64,000 nucleotides of DNA, from the NCBI GenBank assembly GCA_902794005.1, contig CADBFO010000006.1, forward strand, positions 42,840 to 106,839, in the 5' to 3' direction. Origin of the DNA: an uncultured Bacteroidia bacterium (GTDB taxonomy: Bacteria > Bacteroidota > Bacteroidia > Bacteroidales > UBA932). Made by a program: the position numbers and the translations under genes. The notes below the pieces were generated by a model. The model saw nothing but the letters and a program-made list of their open reading frames with translations, had not been told where the DNA came from and searched no databases. Positions 42,953 to 55,026 of this stretch are shown here, piece by piece (position 1 is the stretch's first letter; every line of letters begins with the position of its first letter).

Positions 42953-43812
42953 TGGAGTTCGTTTACAGTACCGGGAACCCGGATTGCCCGCTCTCATACG
43001 CCCGGTTCGGCGGCATGCACACGGAGTGTGAACTGCTGCTCGCACACTGCGGCGAGCGGGAAGCCCGCTTCTGGAGCGAAAGCGTGGAAGACATGGTCCG
43101 CAGGGCCGAAGGGCGATACAACCGCTTCAGCCCCGAAAGCCTCCTGTCCCGGATCAACCGGGAGGCTCCCCTGAGGGAAACTCCGTGCGATGAGGAACTG
43201 TTCCTCATCCTTCAGCTCTGCCTGGCTTTCCGCAAGGCCACGCGGGGCTGGTTCGACATATCGGCCAATCCCTCTTCCCGCTCGGCAGAGACGGGAACAT
43301 GGGAATTGGACAAGCGGAAAAAGACCGTACGGTTCACCCGGGAGAACATGAGGCTGGACCTGGGCGGTTTTCTCAAAGGCTTCGTGCTGGAGCAGATCAT
43401 CAAAAACCTGCCGCCCCCCTCCGGGCAGGCCCTCCTTAGCCTGGGAAGCAGTTCTTCCTATGCCCGGGGCCATCATCCCCTGGGGGAGAACTGGCCGGTT
43501 TCGCTCCCCCATACCTATTATCCCGGGCGCAACGCCTGCACCTTCCGGCTGCGGGACCAGGCCCTCTCCGTTTCCGGAAAAGACCGCCAGGGAAAAGGGC
43601 ACATCATCAACCCGCGCAGCGGAAACTGCGAGGAAAAGGAAGAAATCGTGGCCGTCACCGGTCCCTCTCCCCTGGTCTGCGAAGTGCTTTCCACCGCGCT
43701 ATGGGTTTGCGACGACACGGAGCGCCGCCCCCTTCTGGCCGATTTCGAAGGCTATCAGGCAAGCCTCATAACTCCGCTCCCGGACGGGAGCAGCATCAAC
43801 CGAAGGATATGA
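42949..43812 (+). CDS. ApbE-family FAD:protein FMN transferase, divergent
   Basis: A 287-aa protein. Family segments are RYNRFSPESLLSRINRE, FDISANP, DLGGFLKGFVLEQ and GHIINPRSG. ApbE enzymes attach FMN to Thr/Ser of target flavoproteins in the periplasm. This copy has no signal peptide and reads VCEVLSTAL where an Asp is usual near the metal site, so it may be cytoplasmic or altered. The ATG at 42949 overlaps the preceding stop; a second ATG follows directly. Its end overlaps the next gene by ATGA. Confidence 0.8.
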   Translation: MMEFVYSTGNPDCPLSYARFGGMHTECELLLAHCGEREARFWSESVEDMVRRAEGRYNRFSPESLLSRINREAPLRETPCDEELFLILQLCLAFRKATRGWFDISANPSSRSAETGTWELDKRKKTVRFTRENMRLDLGGFLKGFVLEQIIKNLPPPSGQALLSLGSSSSYARGHHPLGENWPVSLPHTYYPGRNACTFRLRDQALSVSGKDRQGKGHIINPRSGNCEEKEEIVAVTGPSPLVCEVLSTALWVCDDTERRPLLADFEGYQASLITPLPDGSSINRRI

Positions 43813-45089
43813 AACAGAGCGAACAGATGAGCCGGAAGGACTTCTTCCACAGACTGGGGGACCTCACCGCAGGAGCCGCCGCACTGTCCCTGTTCCCCTG
43901 GCTGGAAGGCTGCTCCTCCGAGAAGGAGCGGATGGCCCGGGGCGAGAAGGCCCGGCTGGGCGTCGTCGGCACCGGTTCGCGCGGCCTGTTCCACCTGGCC
44001 CATCTCATCGAAGACCCGTCGGCCCGGATCGTGGCCCTCTGCGACGACTACGCCCCGCATCTGGAAGAAGCCGCAGCCCTGTTTCCCGAAGCGCGCCGGT
44101 ACTCGGACTACCGCCAGCTTCTGGAGGACAAGGAAGTGGAAGGGGTCATTATCTGCACGCCCCTTTCCCTGCATGCGTCCATGACCATCGACGCCATACA
44201 CGCCGGCAAGCACGTCTTCTGTGAAAAGGCCATGGCCCATACGCAGGAAAGCCTGGATCAGATGTACCATTGCTGGAAAGAAAGCGACCGGGTGCTGATG
44301 GTCGGCCAGCAGCGCCACTACGACCCCAAATACATCAAAGCCATGGAACTGGTCCACGGCGGGGCTGTCGGCCAGGTGGTGGGCATCCGCAACTACTGGT
44401 ACCGCAACAACGACTGGCGCCGGCCCGTCCCTTCACCGGAGCTGGAGCACCGCATCAACTGGAGGCTTTATCATGCGTATTCCCGCGGCCTGATGACGGA
44501 ACTGGCCTGCCACCAGCTGGCCAACGGCTCCTGGGCCATGGACGGCCTGCAGCCGGAGGCGGTCTGCGGAACGGGCAGCATCCAATACTGGAAAGACGGC
44601 CGGGAAGTGTTCGACAACGTCTCCGTCGTCTATCAATACCCCAACGGGGTCCACATGACCTTCGACTCCATCCTCTCCAACAAGCATTTCGGCATGGGAG
44701 AGCAAATTCTGGGCACGGAAGGGACCATCGACCTGGTCCGGGGCATCCTGTATTATGAGAACCCTCCCGCCAAGTCCGGCATCCGGCAGCTCCTGGAGCA
44801 GATTGAACAGGGTGTGCTTTCCAACGCGGTCTTTGCCGGCACCTCCTGGGCCCCGGAAGATGCCTCCGGCAATGCCGGCATCCGTTTTGCGGAGAATGTG
44901 ACCATCAACGACGGCGCCAGTTCAGTGGGCGCGGCCGGCGACGGATCCCGGGAACTGATGCATGCCTTCTGCCTGGCCGTCATCAGCGGAAAGCAACCCG
45001 AAAAGCTTGTGGATGAAGCCTACTGGGCCACGCGGCTGGCACTCCGCGGAGACCAGGCCAGCCGGGAGAGAAAATACCTGACCATTTAA
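43809..45089 (+). CDS. Gfo/Idh/MocA-family oxidoreductase, probably exported
   Basis: A 426-aa NAD(P)-dependent-type sugar oxidoreductase. The nucleotide loop is LGVVGTGSRG and the conserved EKAMA segment carries the catalytic lysine; HxxN-type sugar-site residues follow. The N-terminus SRKDFFHRLGDLTAGAAALS then LFPWLEGC resembles a Tat signal with a lipobox, though the pair is RK rather than RR. It is coupled to apbE and is followed after 11 bases by a second family member. Confidence 0.85.
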   Translation: MKQSEQMSRKDFFHRLGDLTAGAAALSLFPWLEGCSSEKERMARGEKARLGVVGTGSRGLFHLAHLIEDPSARIVALCDDYAPHLEEAAALFPEARRYSDYRQLLEDKEVEGVIICTPLSLHASMTIDAIHAGKHVFCEKAMAHTQESLDQMYHCWKESDRVLMVGQQRHYDPKYIKAMELVHGGAVGQVVGIRNYWYRNNDWRRPVPSPELEHRINWRLYHAYSRGLMTELACHQLANGSWAMDGLQPEAVCGTGSIQYWKDGREVFDNVSVVYQYPNGVHMTFDSILSNKHFGMGEQILGTEGTIDLVRGILYYENPPAKSGIRQLLEQIEQGVLSNAVFAGTSWAPEDASGNAGIRFAENVTINDGASSVGAAGDGSRELMHAFCLAVISGKQPEKLVDEAYWATRLALRGDQASRERKYLTI

Positions 45090-45100
45090 CATTCCGCCAT

Positions 45101-46534
45101 ATGAGCACGATTTCAAGACGCCATTTCATGAAGACCGCCGGCCTGGGAACAGCCGGAGTCATTCTGGGCATGCAGGGCGCAGGCGCCGCCCCGGCCTCAT
45201 CCCGCGAAAAAGAAAAGAAAAAGGACAAGGTACGGTTGGCCTGCGTGGGCATCGCCAACCGAGGCGCCCAGATTATCCGGGATTTCCAGAACACCGGGCT
45301 CTGCGAGATCGTCGCCCTCTGCGATGTGGATCTCCGCAGCCAGGGAGCGCAGGAAACCATCGCCCAATATCCCGGCGCCCGTCTATTCACCGATTTCCGC
45401 AATCTTTTCGAAAAATACAACCAGCATTTCGATGCCGTCTGCATCGCCATTCCCGATTTCGCCCACTTCCCCGTGTGCATGCTGGCCCTCTCCTACGGGA
45501 AACACGTCTATGTGGAGAAACCCATGGCACGCACCTTCTACGAGTGCGAACTGCTCATGGACATGGCCCGCCGTCACCCGGAACTGGCCACACAGGTAGG
45601 CAACCAGGGCCACTCGGAAGAGAACTACTTCCAGTTCAAGGCCTGGTTGGAAGCCGGCATCATCAAGGATGTCTATGCCATCGTGGCGCATCACAACGAC
45701 TGGCGCCGTTGGCACCCTTACGACCCCGCCATCATCAAATATCCCGAGGCCGAGCCTCTGCCGGAAGGCATGAACTGGGATGCATGGCTCAATACGGCCG
45801 CCTACCACGAGTACACGGAGAAATACCACAACGGCAACTGGCGCGGCTGGTTCGACTTCGGCATGGGGGCCATCGGAGACTGGGCCGCCCACCTCATTGA
45901 CAGCTGCCACGAGTTCCTGCAGCTGGGTCTCCCCTACGAGGTGGAGCCGCTGAAACTCACAGACCCCAACGATTTCTTTTTCCCCAAGGAAACCACCCTC
46001 TCCTTCAAGTTCCCCAGCCGCGGCAGCATGCCTCCCGTGGAACTCACCTGGTACGACGGGCAGAAGAACTTCCCGCCGCTCCCCGCCGGCTACGGTCCCA
46101 CCACCAAAAATACGGCCGACGTTCCCGTCACCAACATGGACGGCACCTTCACCCCATCGGCCCTCAGTCCCGGCAAAATCATCTATTCCAAGGAACTCAC
46201 CTTCCGGGGGGGCAGCCATGGTTCTCCCCTGAAGATCATTCCGGAAGAAAAGGCCCGTGAAATGGCCTCCCGACTGCCTGTCGTCCCGGAAAGCCCGTCC
46301 AACCACTTCGAGAACTTCCTCCTCGCCTGCAAGGGAGAGGAAAAGACTCGCTCGCCCTTCGAAATCTTCGGTCCCATGTGCCAATGCTTCGCCCTGGGGG
46401 TAGTAGCCATCCGTACCGGTCGCAAGCTCTCCTTCGACCGGGGAAGCAAGACCATCGTGAACGATCCCTTCGCCAACGCGCTCCTCACCGGCATCCCGCC
46501 GCGCCGGGGCTGGGAAGAATTTTATAAACTGTAA
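45101..46534 (+). CDS. Gfo/Idh/MocA-family oxidoreductase with Tat signal
   Basis: A 477-aa protein with a clear Tat motif (SRRHFMKTAGLGTAG). The nucleotide loop is ACVGIANRGAQ, the catalytic region VYVEKPMA, and HHNDWRRWHP/GNWRGWFDFGMGAIGDW shape the sugar pocket. Bacteroidota use such exported enzymes to oxidise the C3 hydroxyl of glycosides. A DUF1080 hydrolase starts 6 bases after its end, matching that pathway. Confidence 0.9.
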   Translation: MSTISRRHFMKTAGLGTAGVILGMQGAGAAPASSREKEKKKDKVRLACVGIANRGAQIIRDFQNTGLCEIVALCDVDLRSQGAQETIAQYPGARLFTDFRNLFEKYNQHFDAVCIAIPDFAHFPVCMLALSYGKHVYVEKPMARTFYECELLMDMARRHPELATQVGNQGHSEENYFQFKAWLEAGIIKDVYAIVAHHNDWRRWHPYDPAIIKYPEAEPLPEGMNWDAWLNTAAYHEYTEKYHNGNWRGWFDFGMGAIGDWAAHLIDSCHEFLQLGLPYEVEPLKLTDPNDFFFPKETTLSFKFPSRGSMPPVELTWYDGQKNFPPLPAGYGPTTKNTADVPVTNMDGTFTPSALSPGKIIYSKELTFRGGSHGSPLKIIPEEKAREMASRLPVVPESPSNHFENFLLACKGEEKTRSPFEIFGPMCQCFALGVVAIRTGRKLSFDRGSKTIVNDPFANALLTGIPPRRGWEEFYKL

Positions 46535-46540
46535 TCCGAC

Positions 46541-47881
46541 ATGAAAAAAACGCTTATCCTTTTCACCGGCATTCTCCTGATCGCCACCCAAAACGCCGGT
46601 GCCCAGGAGTGGGAGAACCTCTTCAACGGCAAAAACCTCAAAGGCTGGAAACAGATGGCCGGAAACGCCAAATACAAAGTGGAGAACGGTATTATCGTGG
46701 GAACGGCTACCGACACCAAGTTCAATTCTTTCCTGGCCACCACAAAAAATTACGGAGACTTCATCCTGGAATTCGACTTCCTCACCGAGGGCATCAATTC
46801 CGGCGTGCAAATCCGCAGCCACAAGGACAACGAGCGCGGCCTGGTGTATGGTTATCAGTTCGAGATTGACCCGGCTCCCCGGGCATGGAGCGGCGGCATC
46901 TACGACGAAGCCCGCCGCATGTGGCTGTACCGCATGACGGAGAACGAGCCCGCCAGAAAAGCCTATCACGACGGCTGGAACAATGCCCGCATCGAGGCTG
47001 TCGGCAACAGCATCCGCACCTGGGTGAACGGGATTCCCTGCTCCAACCTCCTGGACGGGGCCGACAAGGACGGTTTCATCGCCCTGCAGGTTCATCTCGT
47101 AAAAAAAGAGGATGAAGGCGCCCGAATCATGTGGAGAAACATCCGCATCCTCACCAAGGACGTGGAGAAATACTGCACCCCCTCGGATGCCCCGGTGGTG
47201 AACAATCTCAACAACGTCCTCACGGAAAAAGAAATTGCACAGGGCTGGAAACTGCTTTTCAACGGAGAGAACGCCGAAGGCTGGCAGAGTGCCAAAAACC
47301 TCGGAACCTTCCCCGCACAGGGCTGGACCATCCGGGACGGCATCCTTTCCGTCAACAAGGGTGACGGCGGAGAGAGCACCGGAGGCGGAGACATCATCAC
47401 CACCCGCCGATATGGAAACTTCATCCTCAAAGCCGAATTCAAGCTCACCCCCGGGGCCAACAGCGGCATCAAGTATTTTGTGGATCCCGAGACCAACAAG
47501 GGCGCCGGGTCGGCCATCGGCTGTGAATTCCAGGTCCTTGACGACAAACTGCACCCGGATGCCAAGCTGGGCGTGAAGGGCAATCGCACCATGGGATCCC
47601 TCTACGACCTCATTCCCGCGCCCAAGGGAGAATGGGAAAGCTACACCATCGATGGCTGGCAGAGGGCCATGATCATTGTGAACGGCAAGCACGTGGAACA
47701 CTGGCTCAACGGCCACAAACTGCTTGAATACGAACGCGACAACCAAATGTGGAACGCCCTCGTGGCCTATAGCAAATACAAGGACTGGCCCGACTTCGGC
47801 AACGCCCGGGAAGGATATATCCTTCTCCAGGACCACGGTGACAACGTTTCCTACCGCAACATCAAAATTCTGGAGCTGTAG
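46541..47881 (+). CDS. Tandem DUF1080 (3-keto-glycoside hydrolase-like) protein
   Basis: A 446-aa secreted protein (signal peptide [22 protein letters not shown]) with two DUF1080 concanavalin-like domains: one from about 25 to 205 ([22 protein letters not shown]), the other from about 235 to 446 ([28 protein letters not shown]). Characterised DUF1080 proteins cleave 3-keto sugars produced by Gfo/Idh partners. The two domains may act on different sides of the glycosidic bond or on different linkages. Confidence 0.88.
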   Translation: MKKTLILFTGILLIATQNAGAQEWENLFNGKNLKGWKQMAGNAKYKVENGIIVGTATDTKFNSFLATTKNYGDFILEFDFLTEGINSGVQIRSHKDNERGLVYGYQFEIDPAPRAWSGGIYDEARRMWLYRMTENEPARKAYHDGWNNARIEAVGNSIRTWVNGIPCSNLLDGADKDGFIALQVHLVKKEDEGARIMWRNIRILTKDVEKYCTPSDAPVVNNLNNVLTEKEIAQGWKLLFNGENAEGWQSAKNLGTFPAQGWTIRDGILSVNKGDGGESTGGGDIITTRRYGNFILKAEFKLTPGANSGIKYFVDPETNKGAGSAIGCEFQVLDDKLHPDAKLGVKGNRTMGSLYDLIPAPKGEWESYTIDGWQRAMIIVNGKHVEHWLNGHKLLEYERDNQMWNALVAYSKYKDWPDFGNAREGYILLQDHGDNVSYRNIKILEL

Positions 47882-47883
47882 CG

Positions 47884-48732
47884 ATGGTATTCGGATTCGT
47901 TGTCCTGCATTATCTGGCCGAAGAAATGACGATCCGGTGCACGGAAACCCTGCTGGCGCTTCCGGGACCGGTGCGTGTGGTCATCGTGGACAACGCATCC
48001 CCCAACGGCTCCGGCAAGCGGCTCCAGGAACACTTCTCCGGCCACGAGGCCGTTACGGTGCTCCTGCATGCACGCAACGAAGGCTTTGCGCGGGGGAACA
48101 ACACCGGGTACCAATTCCTGCGTGAGCATTTCTCCTGCTCCTTCATTGCCGTCATCAACAACGACGTCCTCATCCCGGACAGGGACTTCCCCGCCAAGGT
48201 GGAAGCCATCTACAAGGAAACCCCCTTTGCCGTCCTGGGCCCGGACATTCTGAATCCCGACACGGGCATTCACCAGAATCCCGCTCACCTTCAAGGTTTT
48301 ACTCGAAAAGAGGTACAGGAGCGGTTGGAGCGCTATGAAAAGAACCTCCGGCATTTCCGCTGGAACCGCTTCAAATGGAAGCTCAAGCAGGCTCTCCGCC
48401 CCGCTCCCCGGAAGCCGCTCCCGGACTTCATTGACGAGCCCATGGAGAATGTCGTCCTTCATGGCGCCTGCTACGTTTTCTCGAAGGATTTCATCAACCG
48501 CAGGGAACGTTGTTTCAATCCGGACACCTTCCTGTATTTTGAAGAGGATATCCTGCACTGCGAATGCCTGCAGGAGGGCCTTGTCCTCCGCTACGACCCT
48601 TCCCTCCAGGTGGAGCACCTGGAAGACGCAGCCACCGACAGGGCTTTCCGCACCCCTGCCCGCAAAGAGGAGATGAAACTCCGGGAGAGCATCCGTTCCA
48701 TGAAAGTATTCCTGCATGTTTTGAAAGACTGA
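47884..48732 (+). CDS. Glycosyltransferase family 2
   Basis: A 282-aa GT-A protein: VLHYLAEEMTIRC, VIVDNASPNGSG, LHARNEGFARGNNTG, the metal-site AVINNDVLIP and the C-terminal FYLYFEEDIL-like region (TFLYFEEDILHCE). It resembles the rhamnosyltransferase-like group. It follows the DUF1080 gene by 2 bases and precedes the flippase by 3, so it may belong to a surface-glycan unit sharing the same transcript. Confidence 0.87.
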   Translation: MVFGFVVLHYLAEEMTIRCTETLLALPGPVRVVIVDNASPNGSGKRLQEHFSGHEAVTVLLHARNEGFARGNNTGYQFLREHFSCSFIAVINNDVLIPDRDFPAKVEAIYKETPFAVLGPDILNPDTGIHQNPAHLQGFTRKEVQERLERYEKNLRHFRWNRFKWKLKQALRPAPRKPLPDFIDEPMENVVLHGACYVFSKDFINRRERCFNPDTFLYFEEDILHCECLQEGLVLRYDPSLQVEHLEDAATDRAFRTPARKEEMKLRESIRSMKVFLHVLKD

Positions 48733-48735
48733 TAT

Positions 48736-50202
48736 ATGGCCACTTCCTCCATCAAACAGGCGGCCTATATCAATGCCGCGGCACGTTATTCCACGCTACT
48801 GCTGGGAATGCTTTTCAATGCCATTCTCGCACGCATCCTCTCGCCGGAAGATTTCGGCATCGTGGCCATCACCTTCGTCTTTACCACCTTCTTCACCCTC
48901 CTGGCCGACATGGGCCTCGGAGCCGGCATCATCCAGAACAAGGACCTCACCCGGGAAGATATCGGCAGCCTCTTCGCCTTCTCCCTGCGCCTGGGTCTCG
49001 TTCTTACCGCCGCCTTCGCCCTTTTTGCCTACCCGATGTCCCTCTTCTACGGCAAGAGGGAACTGCTTCCGGTGGGCCTGCTGGTGTCGGTGCAGCTGTT
49101 TTTCACCACGCTCAACGTCGTGCCCAACGCGCTGCTCCTCAGGCGCAAGGAATTCAAGAAAGTGGCCATCCGCATTCTTCTGGCCTGTATCCTGTCGGGG
49201 GCCGTGGGTATCGGCCTGGCCCTGCTGGGGCTCAGATACTATGCGCTGGCCATCCAGGCCATCCTCAATGCCGCTTTCATCTTCGGCTGGAACTATTTCT
49301 CCACCCGGCCATCGATGAGCCGGAAGGTAAACAGCGCCAGCCTTGCGAAAATCCGCCGTTATTCCGGCTTCCTCTTCGGGTTCAATCTCATCAACTACTT
49401 CGCCCGCAACACGGACAACCTCCTCATCGGCAAGGTGATGGGAGCCGCTCCGCTGGGCCATTACGACAAAGCCTACAAACTGATGCTCTATCCGGTGAAC
49501 AACCTCACGCACGTGATAACGCCGGTGCTGCATCCCATCCTGTCGGAACACCAGGATGACAAACCCTATATTTATGGCAAATACCGGCAGGTCGTGAAGG
49601 TCCTTTCCCTGCTGGGAGCCTTCATCACGCCGTTTGTCTGGTTCTCCAGCGAGGAGATCATCCGCATCCTGTACGGCAGCCAGTGGGAGGCCGCCATCCC
49701 CTGCCTCCGCTGGATGGCACTGGCCATGTGGGCGCAGATGATTCTTTCTTCCGCCGGCACCATTTTCCAAAGCCTGGGAGACACCCGGCGGCTGCTCTGG
49801 AGCGGCAGTATGAATGCCGCCCTGGTGGTGGCCTCCATCATCGCCGGTCTCCTCGAAGGAAGCATCGTCGCCGTGGCAAGGAACGTGTCCATTGCCTATA
49901 ACCTGCAATTCGTGGCCACCTTCTATATTCTGGTACACCTCTCCTTCGGTTTCCGGACACGGGACTTCCTGAAAGGCCTGCTCCCGGACCTGGCCGTCAT
50001 GGCGGCCGTGGCTCTCGCCGGATTCGCCTGCACCTTCCTCCCCGAGTTGCCGGTCCTGGCTTCCCTCCTCGCAAAAGGCGCCATCATGGGCGGCACCTAT
50101 CTGTCGGCCCTCGCCTGCACCGGGCAGTTCAAACCCCTCGTGGCCCTTCTATTCAAGAAAACCATTAACCAAAACACTGATCATAATGAACAAATTTCCT
50201 AA
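48736..50202 (+). CDS. Oligosaccharide flippase (Wzx/PST-type, MOP superfamily)
   Basis: A 488-aa integral membrane protein with about 12-14 helices. The N-terminal [20 protein letters not shown] and [16 protein letters not shown] segments are those of the polysaccharide export flippases (MviN/Wzx superfamily). It moves lipid-linked glycans to the periplasmic side. The fucI start lies 17 bases before its stop, so the flippase and fucI are overlapping genes. Confidence 0.88.
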   Translation: MATSSIKQAAYINAAARYSTLLLGMLFNAILARILSPEDFGIVAITFVFTTFFTLLADMGLGAGIIQNKDLTREDIGSLFAFSLRLGLVLTAAFALFAYPMSLFYGKRELLPVGLLVSVQLFFTTLNVVPNALLLRRKEFKKVAIRILLACILSGAVGIGLALLGLRYYALAIQAILNAAFIFGWNYFSTRPSMSRKVNSASLAKIRRYSGFLFGFNLINYFARNTDNLLIGKVMGAAPLGHYDKAYKLMLYPVNNLTHVITPVLHPILSEHQDDKPYIYGKYRQVVKVLSLLGAFITPFVWFSSEEIIRILYGSQWEAAIPCLRWMALAMWAQMILSSAGTIFQSLGDTRRLLWSGSMNAALVVASIIAGLLEGSIVAVARNVSIAYNLQFVATFYILVHLSFGFRTRDFLKGLLPDLAVMAAVALAGFACTFLPELPVLASLLAKGAIMGGTYLSALACTGQFKPLVALLFKKTINQNTDHNEQIS

Positions 50203-51958
50203 AATCGGCATCAGGCCGACCATCGACGGACGCATGAACGGTGTCCGCGAATCTCTCGAAGACCAGACCATGGGCATGGCGAAAGCCGTGGCCAAGCTCA
50301 TCAGCAGCATACTCCGTTATGTGGACGGGACGCCCGTAGAGTGCGTCATTGCCGACACCACCATCGGCCGCGTGGCCGAAACGGCCGCCTGTGCCGAGAA
50401 ATTCGCCCGCGAAGGCGTGGCCGTCACCATTACCGTTACCCCCTGCTGGTGCTACGGCAGCGAGACCATGGACATGGACCCGCATACCATCAAGGCTGTC
50501 TGGGGTTTCAACGGAACCGAGCGTCCCGGCGCCGTGTATCTGGCCGCCGTCCTCGCCGCCCACGCCCAGAAGGGCCTTCCCGCCTTCGGCATTTACGGAC
50601 ACGACGTCCAGGATGCTGACAACCAGGAGATTCCGGCCGATGTGGAGGATAAACTCCTCCGCTTCGCCCGCACGGCCATCGCCGCCGCCTCGATGCGCGG
50701 AAAGTCTTATCTGTCCATCGGCGCCGTGTGCATGGGCATTGCCGGCTCCATCGTGAATCCCGACTTTTTCGAGGACTATCTGGGCATGCGCTGCGAAGGC
50801 ATTGACGAGGTGGAAATCATCCGCCGCATGGAACGCGGCATCTACGATCATGAGGAGTTCGAAAAAGCCCTCGCCTGGGCCAAGAAGAACTGCAAGGAGT
50901 ACGAAGACATCTGCAACCGTCCCGACCTCAAGAAAACCCGCGAGGAAAAGGACAAGGACTGGGAGTTCGTCGTGAAGATGGCCATCATCATCCGGGACCT
51001 CCTCCAGGGCAATCCCAAGCTCAAGGAAATGGGATTCGGAGAGGAAGCCCTGGGCCACAATGCCCTCCTGGGCGGCTTCCAGGGCCAGCGCCAGTGGACC
51101 GACTTCTATCCCAACGGTGACTTTGCCGAGGCCATCCTCAACTCTTCCTTCGACTGGAACGGAATCCGGAAGCCTTTTGTCCTGGCTACCGAAAACGACT
51201 CGCTCAACGGTGTGTCCATGCTGCTGGGCCACCTGGTCACCCAAGGTCCCGCCATCTTTGCCGACGTGCGCACCTACTGGAGCCCCGAGGCCGTGGAGCG
51301 CGTGACCGGCGAGAAACTGGAAGGCCAGGCCGCTAACGGCATCATCCACCTGATCAACTCCGGCGCAGCCTCCCTGGACGGCAGCGGACGCTGCACGAAA
51401 GACGGAAAACCCGCCATGAAGCCTTTCTGGGAAATCACCGAAAAAGAGGCCCAGGACTGCCTGGACAGCACGGTCTGGGTGCCGGCCAACCGCGAATACT
51501 TCCGGGGCGGCGGTTTCTCTTCCAAGTTCCTCTCCCGCGGCGGCATGCCTTGTACCATGATCCGCATGAACATCGTCAAAAACCTGGGACCGGTCCTGCA
51601 GCTGGCCGAAGGCTGGACGGTGAACGTGAGCGAGAAACAGTTCAAGATTCTGGACGAGCGCACGGACAAGGGCTGGCCCACCACCTGGTTTGCCCCGCGC
51701 CTGGATGCCGCCAAGGCTCCGTTCAAGGATGTGTACAGCGTGATGAACAACTGGGGCGCCAATCACGGAGCCATCGTTTTTGGACACGTCGGAGCCGACC
51801 TGATAACCCTCTGCTCCATGCTCCGCATCCCCGTATGCATGCACAATGTTCCCGAGGAACAAATCTTCCGCCCGTCCACCTGGCGTGCCTTCGGCATGGA
51901 TGCCGAAGGGGCCGACTACCGCGCCTGCGCCGCCTATGGTCCGCTGTTTAAAAAGTAG
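50186..51958 (+). CDS. fucI: L-fucose isomerase
   Basis: A 590-aa manganese-dependent isomerase converting L-fucose to L-fuculose. Family landmarks are [20 protein letters not shown] near the N-terminus, [29 protein letters not shown] and the acidic residues of the barrel ([18 protein letters not shown]). Length is typical. fucP follows 3 bases later, but no fuculokinase or fuculose-phosphate aldolase is present here. Confidence 0.95.
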   Translation: MNKFPKIGIRPTIDGRMNGVRESLEDQTMGMAKAVAKLISSILRYVDGTPVECVIADTTIGRVAETAACAEKFAREGVAVTITVTPCWCYGSETMDMDPHTIKAVWGFNGTERPGAVYLAAVLAAHAQKGLPAFGIYGHDVQDADNQEIPADVEDKLLRFARTAIAAASMRGKSYLSIGAVCMGIAGSIVNPDFFEDYLGMRCEGIDEVEIIRRMERGIYDHEEFEKALAWAKKNCKEYEDICNRPDLKKTREEKDKDWEFVVKMAIIIRDLLQGNPKLKEMGFGEEALGHNALLGGFQGQRQWTDFYPNGDFAEAILNSSFDWNGIRKPFVLATENDSLNGVSMLLGHLVTQGPAIFADVRTYWSPEAVERVTGEKLEGQAANGIIHLINSGAASLDGSGRCTKDGKPAMKPFWEITEKEAQDCLDSTVWVPANREYFRGGGFSSKFLSRGGMPCTMIRMNIVKNLGPVLQLAEGWTVNVSEKQFKILDERTDKGWPTTWFAPRLDAAKAPFKDVYSVMNNWGANHGAIVFGHVGADLITLCSMLRIPVCMHNVPEEQIFRPSTWRAFGMDAEGADYRACAAYGPLFKK

Positions 51959-51961
51959 AAA

Positions 51962-53266
51962 ATGGACAAGAAACAATCGATTCTCAAATACAACGGAGTC
52001 AACTATCTGATTCCGTTCATATTGATAACGGCTTGCTTTGCACTGTGGGGTTTTGCAAACGACATCACCAACCCCATGGTGAAAGCGTTCTCAAAGATTT
52101 TCCGGATGAGCGTGACGGAAGGGGCCCTCACGCAGGTGGCGTTCTATGGCGGTTACTTCGCCATGGCGCTTCCCGCAGCCATGTTCATCCGCAAATTCAA
52201 CTACAAGACAGGCATCCTGATGGGGCTGGGACTGTACGCCGCCGGAGCGTTCCTCTTTATCGGGGCACGCTCCATCGGCGCGTACTGGCCGTTCCTGTGC
52301 GCCTATTTCATCCTTACCTGCGGGCTCAGTTTCCTGGAGACCAGTGCCAACCCCTACATCCTGGCCATGGGCTCTCCCGAGACAGCCACACGAAGGCTGA
52401 ACTTCGCACAGTCCTTCAATCCCATCGGCTCGCTTTGCGGCATGTTCGTGGCGATGAACTTCATCCAGGCCCGGCTCAATCCGCTCAGCAGCGCGGAAAG
52501 AACCTCTTTGTCGGACGCCGAGTTCGAAGCCATCAAGCAGAGCGACCTTGGTATCCTCATCGCGCCGTACGTCATCATCGGACTGGTGATTGTGGTAATG
52601 TTCCTCCTGATTCTCCTGGTGAAAATGCCGCGTGTAAAGGAAGAGAACAAAGGCAGCATCCGCGAAACGCTGAGCGATCTCATCGGCAAGAAGCGCTACC
52701 GTGAAGGTGTCCTCACGCAATTCTTCTATGTGGGTGTGCAAATCATGTGCTGGACGTTCATCATCCAGTATGGTACGCGCATCTTCATGGAACGAGGCAT
52801 GAGCGAGATTGATGCCGAAGTCCTTTCCCAGCGCTACAACATCGCCGCCATGATCATCTTCTGCGGCAGCCGTTTCATCTGCACCTGGCTCATGAAATAT
52901 CTCCAGCCCGGCAAGATGCTCCACATCTTCGCCCTGGCCGGCATCGCATGCACCCTGGGTGTCATTTTCATCCAGGGAATCGCCGGACTGTACTGCCTGG
53001 TCGCGGTCAGCGCCTGCATGTCCCTGATGTTCCCCACCATCTACGGCATTGCCCTGGACGGCCTTGGGGAGGATGCCAAGTTCGGGGCCGCCGGCCTCAT
53101 CATGGCCATCCTGGGCGGCTCCGTGCTCCCTCCCCTACAGGCACTCATCATTGACCGCGGAACACTCCTGGGAATGCCCGCGGTCAACGTATCGTTTGTA
53201 CTGCCGATGTTCTGCTTCGTGGTAATCGCCATTTACGGCTACCGCGTTTTCAAACAGAAAATCTGA
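51962..53266 (+). CDS. fucP: L-fucose/proton symporter FucP
   Basis: A 434-aa MFS transporter. NYLIPFILITACFALWGFAND and ITNPMVKAFSKIF open the protein, and FLETSANPYIL is a conserved FucP motif near the sugar site. It imports L-fucose, and sometimes related sugars, with protons. It converges on glnS with a 2-base gap. Confidence 0.93.
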   Translation: MDKKQSILKYNGVNYLIPFILITACFALWGFANDITNPMVKAFSKIFRMSVTEGALTQVAFYGGYFAMALPAAMFIRKFNYKTGILMGLGLYAAGAFLFIGARSIGAYWPFLCAYFILTCGLSFLETSANPYILAMGSPETATRRLNFAQSFNPIGSLCGMFVAMNFIQARLNPLSSAERTSLSDAEFEAIKQSDLGILIAPYVIIGLVIVVMFLLILLVKMPRVKEENKGSIRETLSDLIGKKRYREGVLTQFFYVGVQIMCWTFIIQYGTRIFMERGMSEIDAEVLSQRYNIAAMIIFCGSRFICTWLMKYLQPGKMLHIFALAGIACTLGVIFIQGIAGLYCLVAVSACMSLMFPTIYGIALDGLGEDAKFGAAGLIMAILGGSVLPPLQALIIDRGTLLGMPAVNVSFVLPMFCFVVIAIYGYRVFKQKI

Positions 53267-53268
53267 GA

Positions 53269-54918
<1,650 letters not shown>

Positions 54919-54937
54919 ATTCTATTAAATAATCCCT

Positions 54938-54945
54938 CAAAGTTA
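54938..54945 (-). promoter_or_regulatory. -7 box for glnS
   Basis: TAACTTTG on the minus strand, 19 bases before the glnS start. Confidence 0.55.
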
Positions 54946-54986
54946 CGAAAAAATCCCTATAATCTTAAATATAAAAATATTTTTCG

Positions 54987-54994
54987 TAATTTTG
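54987..54994 (+). promoter_or_regulatory. -7 box for the serine palmitoyltransferase gene
   Basis: TAATTTTG, 32 bases before the start at 55027. No clear -33 TTTG at the standard distance. Confidence 0.5.
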
Positions 54995-55026
54995 CATGAT
55001 TAAACAGCGTACTAATATCTTACCAT

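Noticed and set aside
45383-47836. A long minus-strand frame opposite the second Gfo/Idh and DUF1080 genes
   Set aside because: Covers two genes with clear signals and domains on the plus strand; no recognisable protein features of its own.
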